Positions 1-10,428 are shown, counted from the first letter of the stretch. The stretch: 64,000 nucleotides of DNA from Vibrio ichthyoenteri ATCC 700023 (GCF_000222605.1 NZ_AFWF01000038.1:25488-89487); one strand, 5' to 3'. The notes: generated by a model from the sequence alone, not told the origin. Made by a program: numbers and translations.

Positions 1-1
1 C

Positions 2-313
2 TACCAGCACATCGGAATTCAAGACCGCGACTTGTCAGAGCCCTACTTTGAACAGAACCTTAAGCAGCAGCATGGCACGAGAAATGTGGCGATGTCAGTA
101 GCAGATTTTGGAGCGGCAGCCGTTATGTGTCATCACTCGATGCATTTGCTGACGTGTTCGAAGAGATGGGCACAACAAGCGTTTCAAGCCCAAGGGTTAG
201 TGCAAAAGCCACTGCCATTTGAATATGGCAAAGTGGCTTATAGTTTAGTTTGGAATGAAGTAAGTTTGAACGACCCAGCGCTACAATGGCTGCACGCAAA
301 ATTACTCGGCTAG
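2..313 (+). CDS. LysR-type regulator, C-terminal fragment
   Basis: The reading frame is open from the first bases and ends at TAG 311-313, so only about the last 103 residues are in the window. The stretch RNVAMSVADFGAAAVMC resembles the late part of a LysR effector-binding domain, and the end (AYSLVWNEVSLNDPALQWL) fits the usual closing strand and helix in which W-N-E is followed by a D-P-A-x-x-W helix. The helix-turn-helix lies upstream of the window, so DNA target and effector cannot be judged. It converges on yjjW. The TTG at 32 is internal, not a start. Family call fairly sure; specific function unknown. Confidence 0.75.
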   Translation, partial: YQHIGIQDRDLSEPYFEQNLKQQHGTRNVAMSVADFGAAAVMCHHSMHLLTCSKRWAQQAFQAQGLVQKPLPFEYGKVAYSLVWNEVSLNDPALQWLHAKLLG

Positions 314-338
314 CGTTAGTAAAAACGGACAAACACCA

Positions 339-1235
339 TCACATATAAACACGGGGTAACTGCAATGTATGCGCGACCCGTGATTGTAATGCCCGATGGA
401 ACACCGTCATTTGCTCTTCACTGCACTTATCCCACGTCAATGCCTCACCAATCACACCATGATGCTGAAACGCATTCAAACGGATTATAACATCGGTCGA
501 CAAAGTACTAATGAGTTGAGATACCGCTTCAATCTCACAATCTAAATCACTTTTACCAGGAATATGCAGTAAGCGAAGTTCATGTAACTTGTTTGCCTCA
601 GCCAACAACTTAATCGAAGCGATCACTTTGTGATTGTCACGGCCAATCAACCATAAATGCGTGTCGTTTTGCCATGCTTTGAGGTCGATCATCGCGCCAT
701 CCATATAAGGCATTACTTTCTGCCAACCGGTCGCGCCCAAATAACCATTACTATCAATAAAACAGCTGAGATGTTGTAGATCCGTATCAGCCTTAATCGC
801 TTTAAATAGCTCGATGATAAACGGCAGTTGTACTGTCGCCTCTCCGCCAGAAATCGTAATGCCACTGATGAAAAATTGCTGCTTGCGAATGATCGCTAGC
901 ATTTGCTCAACGGTGTAATGCTTAACCTTCGGGTTCGACTTATTATCGCAGATATCGACGCATTGATCGCAATGAGTACACTTGGCTTCATCCCAAATTA
1001 CTTTAGGTTTTAGGCCGTGTAGTTCGCTTGTGCTAAACGTCAACGCCCCTGTAGGGCAACCATCAACACAATCGCCGCAATGATTACAGTAATTGATGGT
1101 ATGGGGATTGTGACAATTTAGGCAATTGAAGTTACAGCCTTGAAGGAAAATGACCAGGCGATTGCCTGGTCCATCCACACAAGAGAAGTTCAAAATACGA
1201 CTAACGATTGCCGACTTGTTGAACGTGTGACTCAT
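339..1235 (-). CDS. yjjW: YjjW glycyl-radical enzyme activase
   Basis: A radical SAM enzyme of 298 residues. The SAM cluster motif is C34-x3-C38-x2-C41 (CNFNCLNC), followed by two ferredoxin-type 4Fe-4S motifs at C50/C53/C56/C60 and C86/C89/C92/C96, the layout of PFL-activase-like proteins. The glycine-rich motif ISGGEA follows near residue 130. Such enzymes abstract a hydrogen from the conserved glycine of a partner glycyl-radical enzyme, using SAM and an anaerobic reductant. The partner is yjjI, directly upstream with 5 bases between them, so the two are probably cotranscribed. Activity is expected only without oxygen. The substrate of the YjjI/YjjW pair is not established. Confidence 0.9.
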   Translation of the reverse strand: MSHTFNKSAIVSRILNFSCVDGPGNRLVIFLQGCNFNCLNCHNPHTINYCNHCGDCVDGCPTGALTFSTSELHGLKPKVIWDEAKCTHCDQCVDICDNKSNPKVKHYTVEQMLAIIRKQQFFISGITISGGEATVQLPFIIELFKAIKADTDLQHLSCFIDSNGYLGATGWQKVMPYMDGAMIDLKAWQNDTHLWLIGRDNHKVIASIKLLAEANKLHELRLLHIPGKSDLDCEIEAVSQLISTLSTDVIIRLNAFQHHGVIGEALTWDKCSEEQMTVFHRALQSRVAHTLQLPRVYM

Positions 1236-1240
1236 CGTGA

Positions 1241-2782
1241 TTAACGGTAAGTTGGAGACATTTCCATGCTCACCACTCGTGGAGCACGGTCTAAGATACC
1301 CGTTCTTTCAGCCGCTTCTGCACCTAAGCCAGTCGTATTGGTACGCGAACCACACTCAGAGAATTTAGCGATGTCAGACAACTTAACCATGTAACCTGTT
1401 ACGCGTACTAAATCATTTGATGCTACGTTGGCTGTAAACTCGCGGTAACCCAGAGCCAATGCACCTTTACATAAATTGAACATCGCTTCAGGGTTTGATT
1501 TAACCGTTTCATCAATGGTTAGAATATCGCTAATGCCTGACGTGTAGTATTGGTGATGAGCCGCGTTTGCCTGAATATAGCTCACTGGATCAGGCTCTGT
1601 ACCGTAAGGTAGACGCACACCCGGAGTCACGCCTTCATCAAGACTGATACCGCCTTGAGCATGGAGCAACGCGCGGCCTTCTAGTCCGTATTTTACCGGT
1701 GAGTTATCTACGATTTCAGCCAACTTAGCTGAAATTCGGTGACCCATTTGATTAGCCGCTTCATCTTGACCATAACGAGCAACATTACCTTCTTTTTCAA
1801 TCAGGATATTCACCGCTTCTGCCATGCCGTAAATACCAAACATCGGCGCAAAACGAGACTCTTCAATTAGGCCTTCTTGCGTTAGGAAGCCTTTAAAGAA
1901 GTTTGAGTTTTCGTGCAGATGGCTGCTACGCGCATCCATTAACTCAATCATTAACGCACAGTATTTTGGCAGTACGTTCGCTAGGAAATCTTCGCTATTT
2001 CCTGATACTTTTGCCACTTCTTTCAGGTTCATACGAACAAGAGTATTTGAACCACCTGCCAGTGGCAGCGAGTTGTAACAACTTACAATACCAAACTTCT
2101 TATCACCATAGCTTTGAGCGTGGATTGGGTAGTTAGCAATATGAGGTTTGCTGCACTCACAAATGTTCGATGCGGCTTGACGTAACAAGTCATCTGGCGT
2201 GATAGCAGGATCGTACATAAAGGTTAAGTTTGGTGCGATCTGTTTTAGCTCAGCGTCGACTTTCAAAATAGTGCGACAAATAATATTGTCTGCAGGGCCG
2301 ATGTTCACGTGCATGAATGCATCTGGTAACGTACGGTCCAACATAATCCAGAAGCGTTTTAGTTTGGTGTAAATTTGTTCGTCGCTCAGATCACCAACAA
2401 ACGGCATCAACACATCATCTAATTGACCAAGGTAAACCGGAATATTGGTTACTGACGGTACGTGATGGTAGATAATGGTTAATAGATTCAACGCATCATC
2501 AAAATCTTGTGCTGCCGCAAGCTCAAGGTACTCAGAGCCTTGCTGTAGGAATTTCGCGTAATCAGGCAATACATAACGAGGTTTAAACGGTGCATGACCT
2601 TCAAACATGTCACACAACACACCCTCTTCCATTGCTTTAGCAACCTCAGTAGAGATTGGCATATAAGGCAAATTCGCTTCCGCTTCTAAAGCTAAAAACT
2701 GGTTCTTTTGCTTAGGGTTAAGATTCGCATCCGTAACGATTGAGTGGATACGTTGTTGAAAAGCATTAAGAGTGTTGGACAT
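1241..2782 (-). CDS. yjjI: YjjI family glycyl-radical enzyme
   Basis: A 513-residue protein of the YjjI (DUF3029) family. The glycyl-radical signature RVTGY lies close to the C terminus, with the radical-bearing glycine at about residue 463. The N-terminal and central part is the ten-stranded barrel region typical of this shorter branch compared with pyruvate formate-lyase. The start ATG at 2780-2782 follows an AT-rich leader containing AGGAATAG (SD-like) just upstream. The activase yjjW follows at once. The reaction is unknown in the family; the enzyme is inferred to be an anaerobic, oxygen-sensitive cytoplasmic catalyst. Length and motif look complete. Confidence 0.9.
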   Translation of the reverse strand: MSNTLNAFQQRIHSIVTDANLNPKQKNQFLALEAEANLPYMPISTEVAKAMEEGVLCDMFEGHAPFKPRYVLPDYAKFLQQGSEYLELAAAQDFDDALNLLTIIYHHVPSVTNIPVYLGQLDDVLMPFVGDLSDEQIYTKLKRFWIMLDRTLPDAFMHVNIGPADNIICRTILKVDAELKQIAPNLTFMYDPAITPDDLLRQAASNICECSKPHIANYPIHAQSYGDKKFGIVSCYNSLPLAGGSNTLVRMNLKEVAKVSGNSEDFLANVLPKYCALMIELMDARSSHLHENSNFFKGFLTQEGLIEESRFAPMFGIYGMAEAVNILIEKEGNVARYGQDEAANQMGHRISAKLAEIVDNSPVKYGLEGRALLHAQGGISLDEGVTPGVRLPYGTEPDPVSYIQANAAHHQYYTSGISDILTIDETVKSNPEAMFNLCKGALALGYREFTANVASNDLVRVTGYMVKLSDIAKFSECGSRTNTTGLGAEAAERTGILDRAPRVVSMEMSPTYR

Positions 2783-2906
2783 GGTCTATTCCTTATAATT
2801 TTCATGGATTTTATCCCGCACCAATGATGTCCACAATTGAAATTAGATGAAATACACTTTTCCATTATGGAAACATGAAAAACAAAAATGATATTGACCG
2901 AATAGT

Positions 2907-2932
2907 AAAAAGCCCGGTGATTAAACCGGGCT
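2907..2932 (-). terminator. Rho-independent terminator after the chemotaxis gene
   Basis: Stem AGCCCGGT (2911-2918) pairs with ACCGGGCT (2925-2932); read on the minus strand it is followed by TTTTT. It lies 25 bases beyond the stop of the receptor pseudogene and separates it from the yjjI promoter region. Confidence 0.85.
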
Positions 2933-2957
2933 CGATTGGTTGTAGAATATCGCTTAA

Positions 2958-4830
2958 TTACAGCTTAAAGCGACGGATCTCATTCTCTAGTTCCTGAGAT
3001 AAATTGGATAATTTAACCGCTTGTTCCGCAGCCATATTGGCCTCTTCAGCCAACTCAAATGAAACGTCACGAATACCAACCGTATTACGCGTGATTTCTG
3101 AAGTCACTGACGCTTGTTCTTCTGCCGCCGACGCAATTTGGGTTGCCATATCACTGATTGATTCCACGGTGGTATGAATTTGTGCCAAGCTTACTGCCGC
3201 TGAATCCGCATCAGTTACGCTGGTATCAGCCAACATACGGCTATCACCCATGATGTTCACGGCACGCGCCGTTGTTGCTTGCAGCGTTTCAATCATTTGC
3301 TGGATCTCTTGCGTTGAAGAGTGAGTGCGCTGACTCAACACTCGCACTTCATCTGCAACCACAGCAAAGCCGCGGCCTTGCTCACCCGCTCGTGCCGCTT
3401 CAATGGCGGCATTTAATGCCAACAGATTGGTTTGTTCTGCAATGCCCTGAATGGTCGCCAAGATTGAGTTGATGCTATGACCATGGCTTTCAAGCTCTTG
3501 AATCACTTCTGTCGCCACGACAACTTCTTGCGCTAGGTTTTGAATTGAACTTTGAGTTTGTGTCACTTGCGTACTACCGTGAGTACACGCACCGACTGCT
3601 TCTGTTGCATTTTGCGCAGTATTTTCTGCGTTGCCGGCAATCTCTTGTGTCGCCGCAGCCATCTCGTTGATCGCTGTCGCGACCATATTGATTTCATCTT
3701 GCTGAGTACGAATACGAATTCGACGATCTTCAGCTTGCTTTGCTGTATCGCTTGCTTGACCATTTAGCGCCGTTGAAACACTGCTCAAAGTCGTCACCAT
3801 CTGGTGCATATTGCCGACAAAGGTGTTGAAGCTAATCGCCAAACGACCCACTTCATCTTGGCTATGTGGTACCAGGCGCTGAGTCAGATCTGCATCACCA
3901 GACGCGATTTCATCCAGTGCTTTTGATACGCGCAAAAGATCGCGGAAAAGGAAGCTCACCAGCCATGACACAGCAAAAGCAACAAATGCAGTGATCATTA
4001 GCGCGGTCAGGATCAGCTCTTGCAACAAGTCACTGTGGCCTGCTTGCTCTGTTTCACGATCCATTTCAATCGCGAACATCCAATCGGTATTCGGGACATT
4101 TTTAAAGTAATAGAGCTTCTCAACACCATCTTTTTCTACGATTTCAATATCACCTTTATTAGCTAAACCTTCGATAACCGACAAGGTCATTTGAGGTGAC
4201 AGCGCGGTGACAGGCTTTAATAGCAAATTCTTATTTGGGTGTGCCATCTTGCTTATCGATAAGCATTGCGTAGGCATTTTTACCCGCATCTAAGCTGATC
4301 ACGTCATCAATCAACTGATCCAGCAAGACATCTGCCGCAACCACACCAACTTTTGTGCCATTAACCGTCACCGGCTCAGCAATTGAAACCAGTAGCGCGC
4401 CAGTAATCGCATCTTGGTATGCGGTCGTAATAATTTGGCGACCCGCATTGTTCGCATCAATATACCAAGGGCGAGTACGAGGATCGTAATCAGCACGATT
4501 ACGTTCTGGATGGGAACGGTACATATTACCCGCTGGCGTTCCTAAGAAAATATCATCAAAGCCACCCGCCACTCGTGCTTACTTCAAAAAGGGAACAACG
4601 TCGGCTTGTGTACTGTGTTGATTAAAAGAGGAAGCAATATCACGACGAATGCTAATCCAGTCAGAAATACCAACCGCAGCCGTATTTGATAAACTTTCCG
4701 CACGGGAATACATACCATTGCGAGTTTGCTGATATAGCTGATCAGCAGAAAGCCAAGTCAGTGCACTCGCCATTAGCATGACCGCTAACAGGCTTGCACC
4801 AATCAATTTTTGTTTTAGTGACAGGTTCAT
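2958..4830 (-). pseudogene. Methyl-accepting chemotaxis protein, broken by a nonsense codon and a frameshift
   Basis: Three reading-frame pieces join into one receptor of about 620 residues. Piece 1 (4579-4830) has the N-terminal membrane helix and the start of the periplasmic domain. It stops at an in-frame TAA (4579-4581), after which the same frame goes straight on with ARVAGGFDD, so the stop probably replaced a CAA. Piece 2 (to about 4231) has the dCache motif DPRTRPWY. Near 4240 the frame shifts, and piece 3 resumes at AHPNKNLL with the second membrane helix, HAMP domain and signalling hairpin ([18 protein letters not shown]). The hairpin tip and methylation helices look intact. The ligand domain resembles amino-acid-binding dCache receptors. 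As read, no full receptor can be made; a sequencing error cannot be excluded for a single lesion but is less likely for two. Confidence 0.9.
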
Positions 4831-5079
4831 ATAATTTTGCTTCTATTGATGAAAATTTGCGAGGAAGATAACAGAACTTCGAGGGCGAATTTTAGTGGTA
4901 AAAACAGTTAGTTGCACGGAGTATTGCAACAAATTGTTTCTATCAACAATTCTGCGAGCCTATACGCAACCATATCAATATAGAAAAAGAGGAAGAGAAT
5001 AAAGAAGAGAGTACAACGTGATGAAATATAGGTTAAAAGCTAAAAACAACTCACTACTACAAGCTGTCCGCCTAAGCAG

Positions 5080-5334
5080 CTAATTTGCGCTGGTGTTTAA
5101 CCAATCTAACAGTTCCTTACCGTAAAAAACCTCGGTTTGCAGGTGGAGCACTAAGAGAATCATAAAAGCAGCGGCGCAGAGAAGGTTGATGCGCTTGGTA
5201 TAGCGTTTCTTATTGTATTCTCCGTAGGTAATGATCTGCGCAGTGACCAACATAAAAGGATAAGCAATAATGAGAGCGATCAGCCACACCAAATAGATCG
5301 ACATGGCCATTTCTGTTAACTGCCCGTTAGGCAT
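5080..5334 (-). CDS. Small membrane protein of unknown function
   Basis: An 84-residue protein that I do not recognise. It has two strongly hydrophobic stretches, about residues 11-35 and 50-65, separated by a basic loop (NKKRYTKR), which predicts two inner-membrane helices with the loop in the cytoplasm. The start at 5334 is preceded on the minus strand by AGGAGCGGACT, a good ribosome-binding site. It stands alone: the chemotaxis gene is downstream and the LysE-type gene upstream, both on the same strand, with 68 bases to the latter. Probably a real gene; no function inferred. Confidence 0.6.
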   Translation of the reverse strand: MPNGQLTEMAMSIYLVWLIALIIAYPFMLVTAQIITYGEYNKKRYTKRINLLCAAAFMILLVLHLQTEVFYGKELLDWLNTSAN

Positions 5335-5402
5335 AGTCCGCTCCTAATAAAGAAGTTACGATGCGAGCGTAGCAGAGTTAATAAACCATCATTGCGAATC
5401 AG

Positions 5403-6083
5403 TTAAGCTTTTGATGCTGTAGACAGCAAGGTTCCCGCACCGATAAACACCCCTCCGGTAATACGATTAAACAGTTTCGCTCTACCCTTTGCAAACAACC
5501 AATTAGACGATTTAGCGCCCAACTTGGCATAAACCGCGAGCCATGAAAATTCCATCAGCATAAAAGTAGCAGTGAAAATCAGATATTGAGCCAGTAACGG
5601 CGCGGTCGGATCAATAAACTGAGGGAACAATGCGGTAAAAAACAAAATCGCTTTAGGGTTACTGCTACCAACGATGAAACCGGAAAAGAAATGCTTCAAA
5701 GGTGCTTGAACAGAATCTGAGGCATCCTCTTGCAGTTGGTACTCGCGCTCTTTAGAAGCAAACGCCTTGATACCCAGATAAATCAAGTACGCAGCGCCTG
5801 TATACTTAATAATATTAAACGTGAGTTCAGATGACGCGATAATTAAACCAAGGCCTGTGAACGACAAGGTTAAGATAATCGTAATCGCCACTAAACTGCC
5901 CAACGCGGTATAGATACCAATGCGAAAACCATGTGTTACTCCTTTGGTCATACAGAGTAATGAACTTGGCCCGGGAGATGCTGTTAAAATGAGGATCGCA
6001 ACAAAATATAATGCCCATGTATCTAAGCTCATGACTGAACTGACGATAAATAGGCTGTCAATAAACTCTGACGATGATGGCAT
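5403..6083 (-). CDS. LysE/RhtB family amino-acid exporter
   Basis: A 226-residue inner-membrane protein of the LysE/RhtB family, which exports amino acids or related small solutes with proton motive force. The signature TASPGPSSLLC near residues 34-44 and the following glycine-rich helix (GIYTALGSLVAI) are diagnostic; five to six hydrophobic segments follow. The upstream ATG at 6083 is chosen over Met18 because it has the strong Shine-Dalgarno AGGGAGAG at the right distance, although it adds a 17-residue leader compared with most relatives, which begin near MSLDTW. Substrate cannot be read from the sequence. Monocistronic by appearance. Confidence 0.85.
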   Translation of the reverse strand: MPSSSEFIDSLFIVSSVMSLDTWALYFVAILILTASPGPSSLLCMTKGVTHGFRIGIYTALGSLVAITIILTLSFTGLGLIIASSELTFNIIKYTGAAYLIYLGIKAFASKEREYQLQEDASDSVQAPLKHFFSGFIVGSSNPKAILFFTALFPQFIDPTAPLLAQYLIFTATFMLMEFSWLAVYAKLGAKSSNWLFAKGRAKLFNRITGGVFIGAGTLLSTASKA

Positions 6084-6281
6084 AACTCTCTCCCTGTTAG
6101 TCTTTGCATTACTTCCTGTGATGCCCTTTCAATTCAACAAATTCTAAATCGTTTGTCCATAGGCCATTGGTCTAAAGACGCCATACGATAAGTATGGTGG
6201 GTAACGCTTTGAAAAGCAGCAATCGTTACTTTTCCCTGAGGCCACAACCACCGAAGTTTTGATCTAGATATATTCCAGCCA

Positions 6282-6310
6282 TAAAAAAACCGAGCCTTAG
6301 GCTCGGTTCT
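6282..6310 (-). terminator. gyrA terminator
   Basis: Stem ACCGAGCC (6289-6296) and GGCTCGGT (6300-6307) with a three-base loop, followed on the minus strand by a run of seven T. It sits 17 bases past the gyrA stop. Confidence 0.9.
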
Positions 6311-6326
6311 TATTTACGCTTAGAGA

Positions 6327-8984
6327 TTACTCTTCAGAGTCATCTTCTGCTGCATCATCAACTGAATCACTTGCTTCAATATCTGTTGCTTGTGGCGCTG
6401 TTTCCGATGTCGCTGCTACTGCAACTTCACCCTCTTCACCTTCAAGCAATTCAGATTCTTCAACTTCATCAATACGTTGCAGACCAACTACGTTTTCATC
6501 AGTTGCTGTACGGATTAGAGTCACACCTTGGGTATTTCGGCCTACTTGGCTTACTTCCGCAACGCGCGTACGAACAAGCGTACCTGCGTCAGTGATCATC
6601 ATCATCTCATCGCCTTCTTCTACTTGAACAGCGCCAACTACAGGGCCGTTACGTTCAGAAACTTTGATAGAGACAACACCTTGAGTCGCACGACCTTTGG
6701 TTGGGTACTCAGCAAGCTCAGTACGCTTACCGTAACCATTTTGTGTCACTGTTAGGATGTCACCTTCATTTGAAGGAACAATCAGAGACACAACTTGGTC
6801 ATCACCCGCCAAACGCATGCCACGCACGCCTGATGCTGTACGGCCCATGGCGCGTACTTTATCTTCGCTAAAGCGAACAACTTTACCCGCTTTAGAGAAC
6901 AGCATGATGTCGCTTTGACCATCGGTAATGTCAACGCCAATCAAAGAATCATCATCACGTAAATTAACCGCAATTAGACCGTTTGCACGAACGTTAGCGA
7001 ACTGGTTCAGAGGTGTCTTCTTAACAGTACCGTCACCAGTAGCCATAAAGATGAACTTCTCAGCGCTGAATTCAGACACTGGTAGAATCGCCGTAATACG
7101 CTCGCCATCTTCTAGAGGAAGAATGTTAACGATAGGCTTACCACGAGCAGTACGACTTGCTAGAGGCAATTGATATACTTTCAGACGGTACGTCTTACCA
7201 CGAGTAGAGAAACATAAGATGTTGTCATGAGTGTTAGCAACAAGCAGACGCTCGATGTAATCCTCTTCTTTCATCTTAGTTGCACTCTTACCTTTACCAC
7301 CACGACGCTGAGCTTCGTAGTCGCTTAGGATTTGGTACTTAACGTAACCTTCGTGAGAAAGCGTTACCACAACATCTTCACGAGCAATAAGCTCTTCCAT
7401 GTCGATATCATGACTTGCCGCAGTGATTTCTGTACGACGAGCATCGCCGTAAGCTTCACGTACTAACTCAAGCTCTTCACGAATCACTTCCATCAAACGC
7501 TCAGTGCTTGCAAGGATATGCATTAGCTCAGCGATTTCTTCTAGTAGTGCTTTGTACTCGTCTAAAATCTTCTCGTGCTCTAAACCGGTTAGACGGTGTA
7601 GGCGAAGTTCTAGAATAGCTTGCGCTTGGGTTTCAGTGAGGAAGTATTGACCGTCACGGATACCGTATTCTGGCTCTAACCAATCTGGACGTGCAGCATC
7701 GTTGCCGGCACTTTCAAGCATTGCTGCAACGTTACCAAGATCCCAACCACGTGCAATTAGGCCCGCTTTCGCTTCTGCTGGTGTTGCTGCATTACGAATC
7801 AGCTCGATGATTTCATCGATATTCGCTAGTGCAAGAGCAAGTGCTTCTAGGATATGAGCGCGTTCGCGTGCTTTCTTCAATTCAAAGATAGTACGACGAG
7901 TTACAACTTCACGACGGTGATCGACAAAGCACTTCAACATTTCTTTTAAGTTGAATAGCTTAGGCTGGCCGTGATCCAACGCAACCATGTTGATACCGAA
8001 AGTCGTTTGCAGCTGAGTTTGTGCGTATAGGTTGTTTAGAACCACTTCGCCCACTGCATCACGCTTACATTCAATAACAATACGCATACCATCTTTATCA
8101 GATTCGTCGCGCAGTGCACTGATGCCTTCAACTTTCTTATCTTTAACAAGCTCTGCGATTTTTTCAATCAAGCGAGCTTTGTTCACTTGGTACGGAATTT
8201 CGCTGACAATAATGGTTTCGCGACCATTTTTCTCAGTTTCAATCTCCGCTTTTGAACGCATGTAGATCTTACCACGGCCCGTTTTATAAGCATCGATGAT
8301 GCCTTTACGGCCACTGATAAGTGCAGCTGTTGGGAAGTCTGGGCCTGGGATGTAATCCATCAGCTCATCAATCGTGATGTCTTCGTTATTGATGTAAGCC
8401 AAACAGCCGTCAATCACTTCCGTCAGGTTATGCGGAGGAATGTTTGTTGCCATACCTACTGCGATACCGGATGAACCGTTTACCAATAGGTTAGGAATTT
8501 TTGTCGGTAGAACCGCTGGGATCTGTTCAGTGCCATCATAGTTAGGTACGAAATCAACGGTCTCTTTATCAAGATCCGTCAACAACTCACCGGCGATTTT
8601 TGACATACGAACTTCGGTGTAACGCATTGCCGCTGCTGAATCGCCATCGACTGAACCAAAGTTGCCTTGACCGTCAACTAGCATATAGCGTAGTGAGAAC
8701 GGCTGCGCCATACGAACAATCGATTCGTATACTGCACTATCACCATGTGGGTGATATTTACCGATTACGTCGCCAACAACACGGGCAGATTTTTTATATG
8801 GTTTATTCCAATCGTTGCCTAGTACATTCATCGCGAATAGAACGCGGCGGTGTACTGGTTTTAGGCCATCACGCACATCAGGAAGAGCACGACCGACGAT
8901 AACTGACATCGCGTAGTCGAGGTATGAACCTCTAAGCTCATCTTCAATGTTTACGGGCGTGATCTCTTTAGCTAAATCGCTCAT
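6327..8984 (-). CDS. gyrA: DNA gyrase subunit A
   Basis: Full-length GyrA of 885 residues, the breakage-reunion subunit of DNA gyrase. The N-terminal domain aligns without gaps to the E. coli protein over the first 90 residues as I recall it; the catalytic tyrosine is in [10 protein letters not shown] (Tyr122). The GyrA box QRRGGKG that lets the C-terminal pinwheel wrap DNA is present, and the protein ends in an acidic tail. In the quinolone-resistance region residue 83 is Ser (sensitive type) and residue 87 is Glu where E. coli has Asp; Glu is natural in many bacteria, so this is not evidence of resistance. Transcribed away from ubiG; a hairpin terminator follows the stop. Confidence 0.98.
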   Translation of the reverse strand: MSDLAKEITPVNIEDELRGSYLDYAMSVIVGRALPDVRDGLKPVHRRVLFAMNVLGNDWNKPYKKSARVVGDVIGKYHPHGDSAVYESIVRMAQPFSLRYMLVDGQGNFGSVDGDSAAAMRYTEVRMSKIAGELLTDLDKETVDFVPNYDGTEQIPAVLPTKIPNLLVNGSSGIAVGMATNIPPHNLTEVIDGCLAYINNEDITIDELMDYIPGPDFPTAALISGRKGIIDAYKTGRGKIYMRSKAEIETEKNGRETIIVSEIPYQVNKARLIEKIAELVKDKKVEGISALRDESDKDGMRIVIECKRDAVGEVVLNNLYAQTQLQTTFGINMVALDHGQPKLFNLKEMLKCFVDHRREVVTRRTIFELKKARERAHILEALALALANIDEIIELIRNAATPAEAKAGLIARGWDLGNVAAMLESAGNDAARPDWLEPEYGIRDGQYFLTETQAQAILELRLHRLTGLEHEKILDEYKALLEEIAELMHILASTERLMEVIREELELVREAYGDARRTEITAASHDIDMEELIAREDVVVTLSHEGYVKYQILSDYEAQRRGGKGKSATKMKEEDYIERLLVANTHDNILCFSTRGKTYRLKVYQLPLASRTARGKPIVNILPLEDGERITAILPVSEFSAEKFIFMATGDGTVKKTPLNQFANVRANGLIAVNLRDDDSLIGVDITDGQSDIMLFSKAGKVVRFSEDKVRAMGRTASGVRGMRLAGDDQVVSLIVPSNEGDILTVTQNGYGKRTELAEYPTKGRATQGVVSIKVSERNGPVVGAVQVEEGDEMMMITDAGTLVRTRVAEVSQVGRNTQGVTLIRTATDENVVGLQRIDEVEESELLEGEEGEVAVAATSETAPQATDIEASDSVDDAAEDDSEE

Positions 8985-9263
8985 AGAGCCATTATCCCTC
9001 TATTTTCAGATCGTAAATACGATTCGTGTAAGGTGCAAAAATATAACATATAAATCGTCACTTCGGCATCACTTTCCCTCTCCTTTTATCAGGTTGTGAG
9101 CTTTGTTGTGATTCAACTGTCGAGAATTTGCACACAGTGCATATATCCTGCTGATTAGTGGTTATATTTTCAGCAATATTCGAGAAAACTCGCTTTGCCT
9201 ATGGAGAGCGAACATTTTGTCGCTATAATGCCAAGCGAAGTTTGCCAAATAGATAGATGGATT

Positions 9264-9977
9264 ATGACAAAAACACAAAACGTAGATCCGAGCGAGATCA
9301 AAAAGTTTGAAGAGATGGCGTCACGCTGGTGGGATTTAGAAGGTGAATTCAAACCTCTACACCAAATCAACCCGTTGCGTTTGAATTATGTAATGGAATG
9401 TGCTGATGGTCTATTTGGTAAGAAGGTTCTTGATGTGGGTTGCGGTGGTGGCATCCTTGCAGAAAGCATGGCGCGTGAAGGCGCTATCGTAACCGGCTTA
9501 GATATGGGCAAAGAGCCGCTTGAAGTTGCACGACTGCATGCACTTGAAACAGGCACTAAGCTGGATTACATCCGTAGCACGATTGAAGACCACGCGGTTG
9601 AGCATGCAGGCACTTATGATGTAGTGACTTGTATGGAGATGCTAGAACACGTTCCTGACCCATTATCGGTTATTCGTTCATGTGCTGCACTGGTTAAACC
9701 CGATGGTCATGTTTTCTTCTCTACCCTCAATCGCAACATTAAATCGTATTTGTTTGCGATTGTCGGCGCTGAGAAACTACTGAAAATTGTTCCAGATGGC
9801 ACTCACGACCATGAAAAATTCATTCGCCCTTCAGAAATGATCAAAATGATCGATCAAACCGATCTTATTGAATTGGGCATCACAGGCCTGCATTACAACC
9901 CACTGACTGGGCGTTACAAGCTCGGCCAAAATGTTGATGTCAATTACATCGTCCATACGCGGAAAACAGGCGCCTGA
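9264..9977 (+). CDS. ubiG: Ubiquinone biosynthesis O-methyltransferase UbiG
   Basis: SAM-dependent methyltransferase of 237 residues that performs both O-methylation steps in ubiquinone synthesis. Motif [14 protein letters not shown], and the post-motifs ([12 protein letters not shown]) are typical of UbiG. I place the start at ATG 9264 ([17 protein letters not shown]), not at the further upstream candidate at 9195, because the known UbiG N terminus begins at this point and AGATGGA lies just upstream. It is divergent from gyrA with about 280 bases between, the same arrangement as in enteric bacteria, and has its own terminator downstream. Confidence 0.95.
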   Translation: MTKTQNVDPSEIKKFEEMASRWWDLEGEFKPLHQINPLRLNYVMECADGLFGKKVLDVGCGGGILAESMAREGAIVTGLDMGKEPLEVARLHALETGTKLDYIRSTIEDHAVEHAGTYDVVTCMEMLEHVPDPLSVIRSCAALVKPDGHVFFSTLNRNIKSYLFAIVGAEKLLKIVPDGTHDHEKFIRPSEMIKMIDQTDLIELGITGLHYNPLTGRYKLGQNVDVNYIVHTRKTGA

Positions 9978-9996
9978 CGAACGATTGACCAATTTG

Positions 9997-10027
9997 AGGC
10001 GGCCGCACAAAATGTCCGCCTTTTTTG
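9997..10027 (+). terminator. ubiG terminator
   Basis: Stem AGGCGG (9997-10002) and CCGCCT (10016-10021) followed by a T-run, 20 bases after the ubiG stop. Confidence 0.75.
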
Positions 10028-10227
10028 AGTAATTTTGCATATTTTTCGTGCGACCGATTCCACTTTGTACAGCAGTAAAATCACTTTCATTTTTTCTCGA
10101 AGATCAAGATATTTATTTTTGTTTAAGGTTAAGATTAAACCGATTCAAAAACAGTATTTTTCTACCGTCAAATCCCACCTAATTTCATGAGTTAGTATCC
10201 ACTTACTGTTTTTTTTGATTTTGTCAG

Positions 10228-10236
10228 TTATCCACA
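10228..10236 (+). promoter_or_regulatory. DnaA box upstream of nrdA
   Basis: The perfect 9-mer TTATCCACA lies about 190 bases before the nrdA start. DnaA is known to regulate nrdAB in E. coli through such boxes, so a role in coupling nucleotide supply to replication is a reasonable inference. The rest of the 451-base gap before nrdA holds the ubiG terminator, AT-rich sequence and the NrdR-like sites. Confidence 0.65.
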
Positions 10237-10273
10237 AGTCATCCAAGATCTTCAACTTGAAAAGAAGTGTCAA

Positions 10274-10342
10274 TAGCACTATCTTGTAACCCGCAGACAA
10301 GATTACCCCTATATCTTGTGTTTGCACTACAATATATAGATA
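10274..10342 (+). promoter_or_regulatory. NrdR-like boxes in the nrdA promoter
   Basis: Three matches to the NrdR box core (C-w-A-t-A-T-a-T-w-G) occur at 10274-10289 (weak, centred on CTATCTTGT), 10306-10321 (CTATATCTTGTGT) and 10327-10342 (CAATATATAG). The first two are 32 bases apart, the three-helical-turn spacing usual for NrdR tandem sites; the last two are 21 apart, about two turns. NrdR represses ribonucleotide reductase genes when dATP is high. The arrangement is inferred by eye from the consensus. Confidence 0.65.
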
Positions 10343-10428
10343 GATTTTGCTCGCAAAGCCGAACACGATTTTACAACAACTACACGAAAATTCGGCTTTA
10401 ATCAGTTTTGTTAGGGAAAAGAATCAGA

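Noticed and set aside
2783-2906. Possible FNR site upstream of yjjI
   Set aside because: Only poor matches to TTGAT-N4-ATCAA; anaerobic control is expected but not supported by a site I can point to.
8720-8735. GyrA residue 87 is Glu instead of Asp in the quinolone-resistance region
   Set aside because: Glu is the normal residue at this position in many bacteria, Ser83 is unchanged, and the rest of the region is ordinary; not evidence of resistance.
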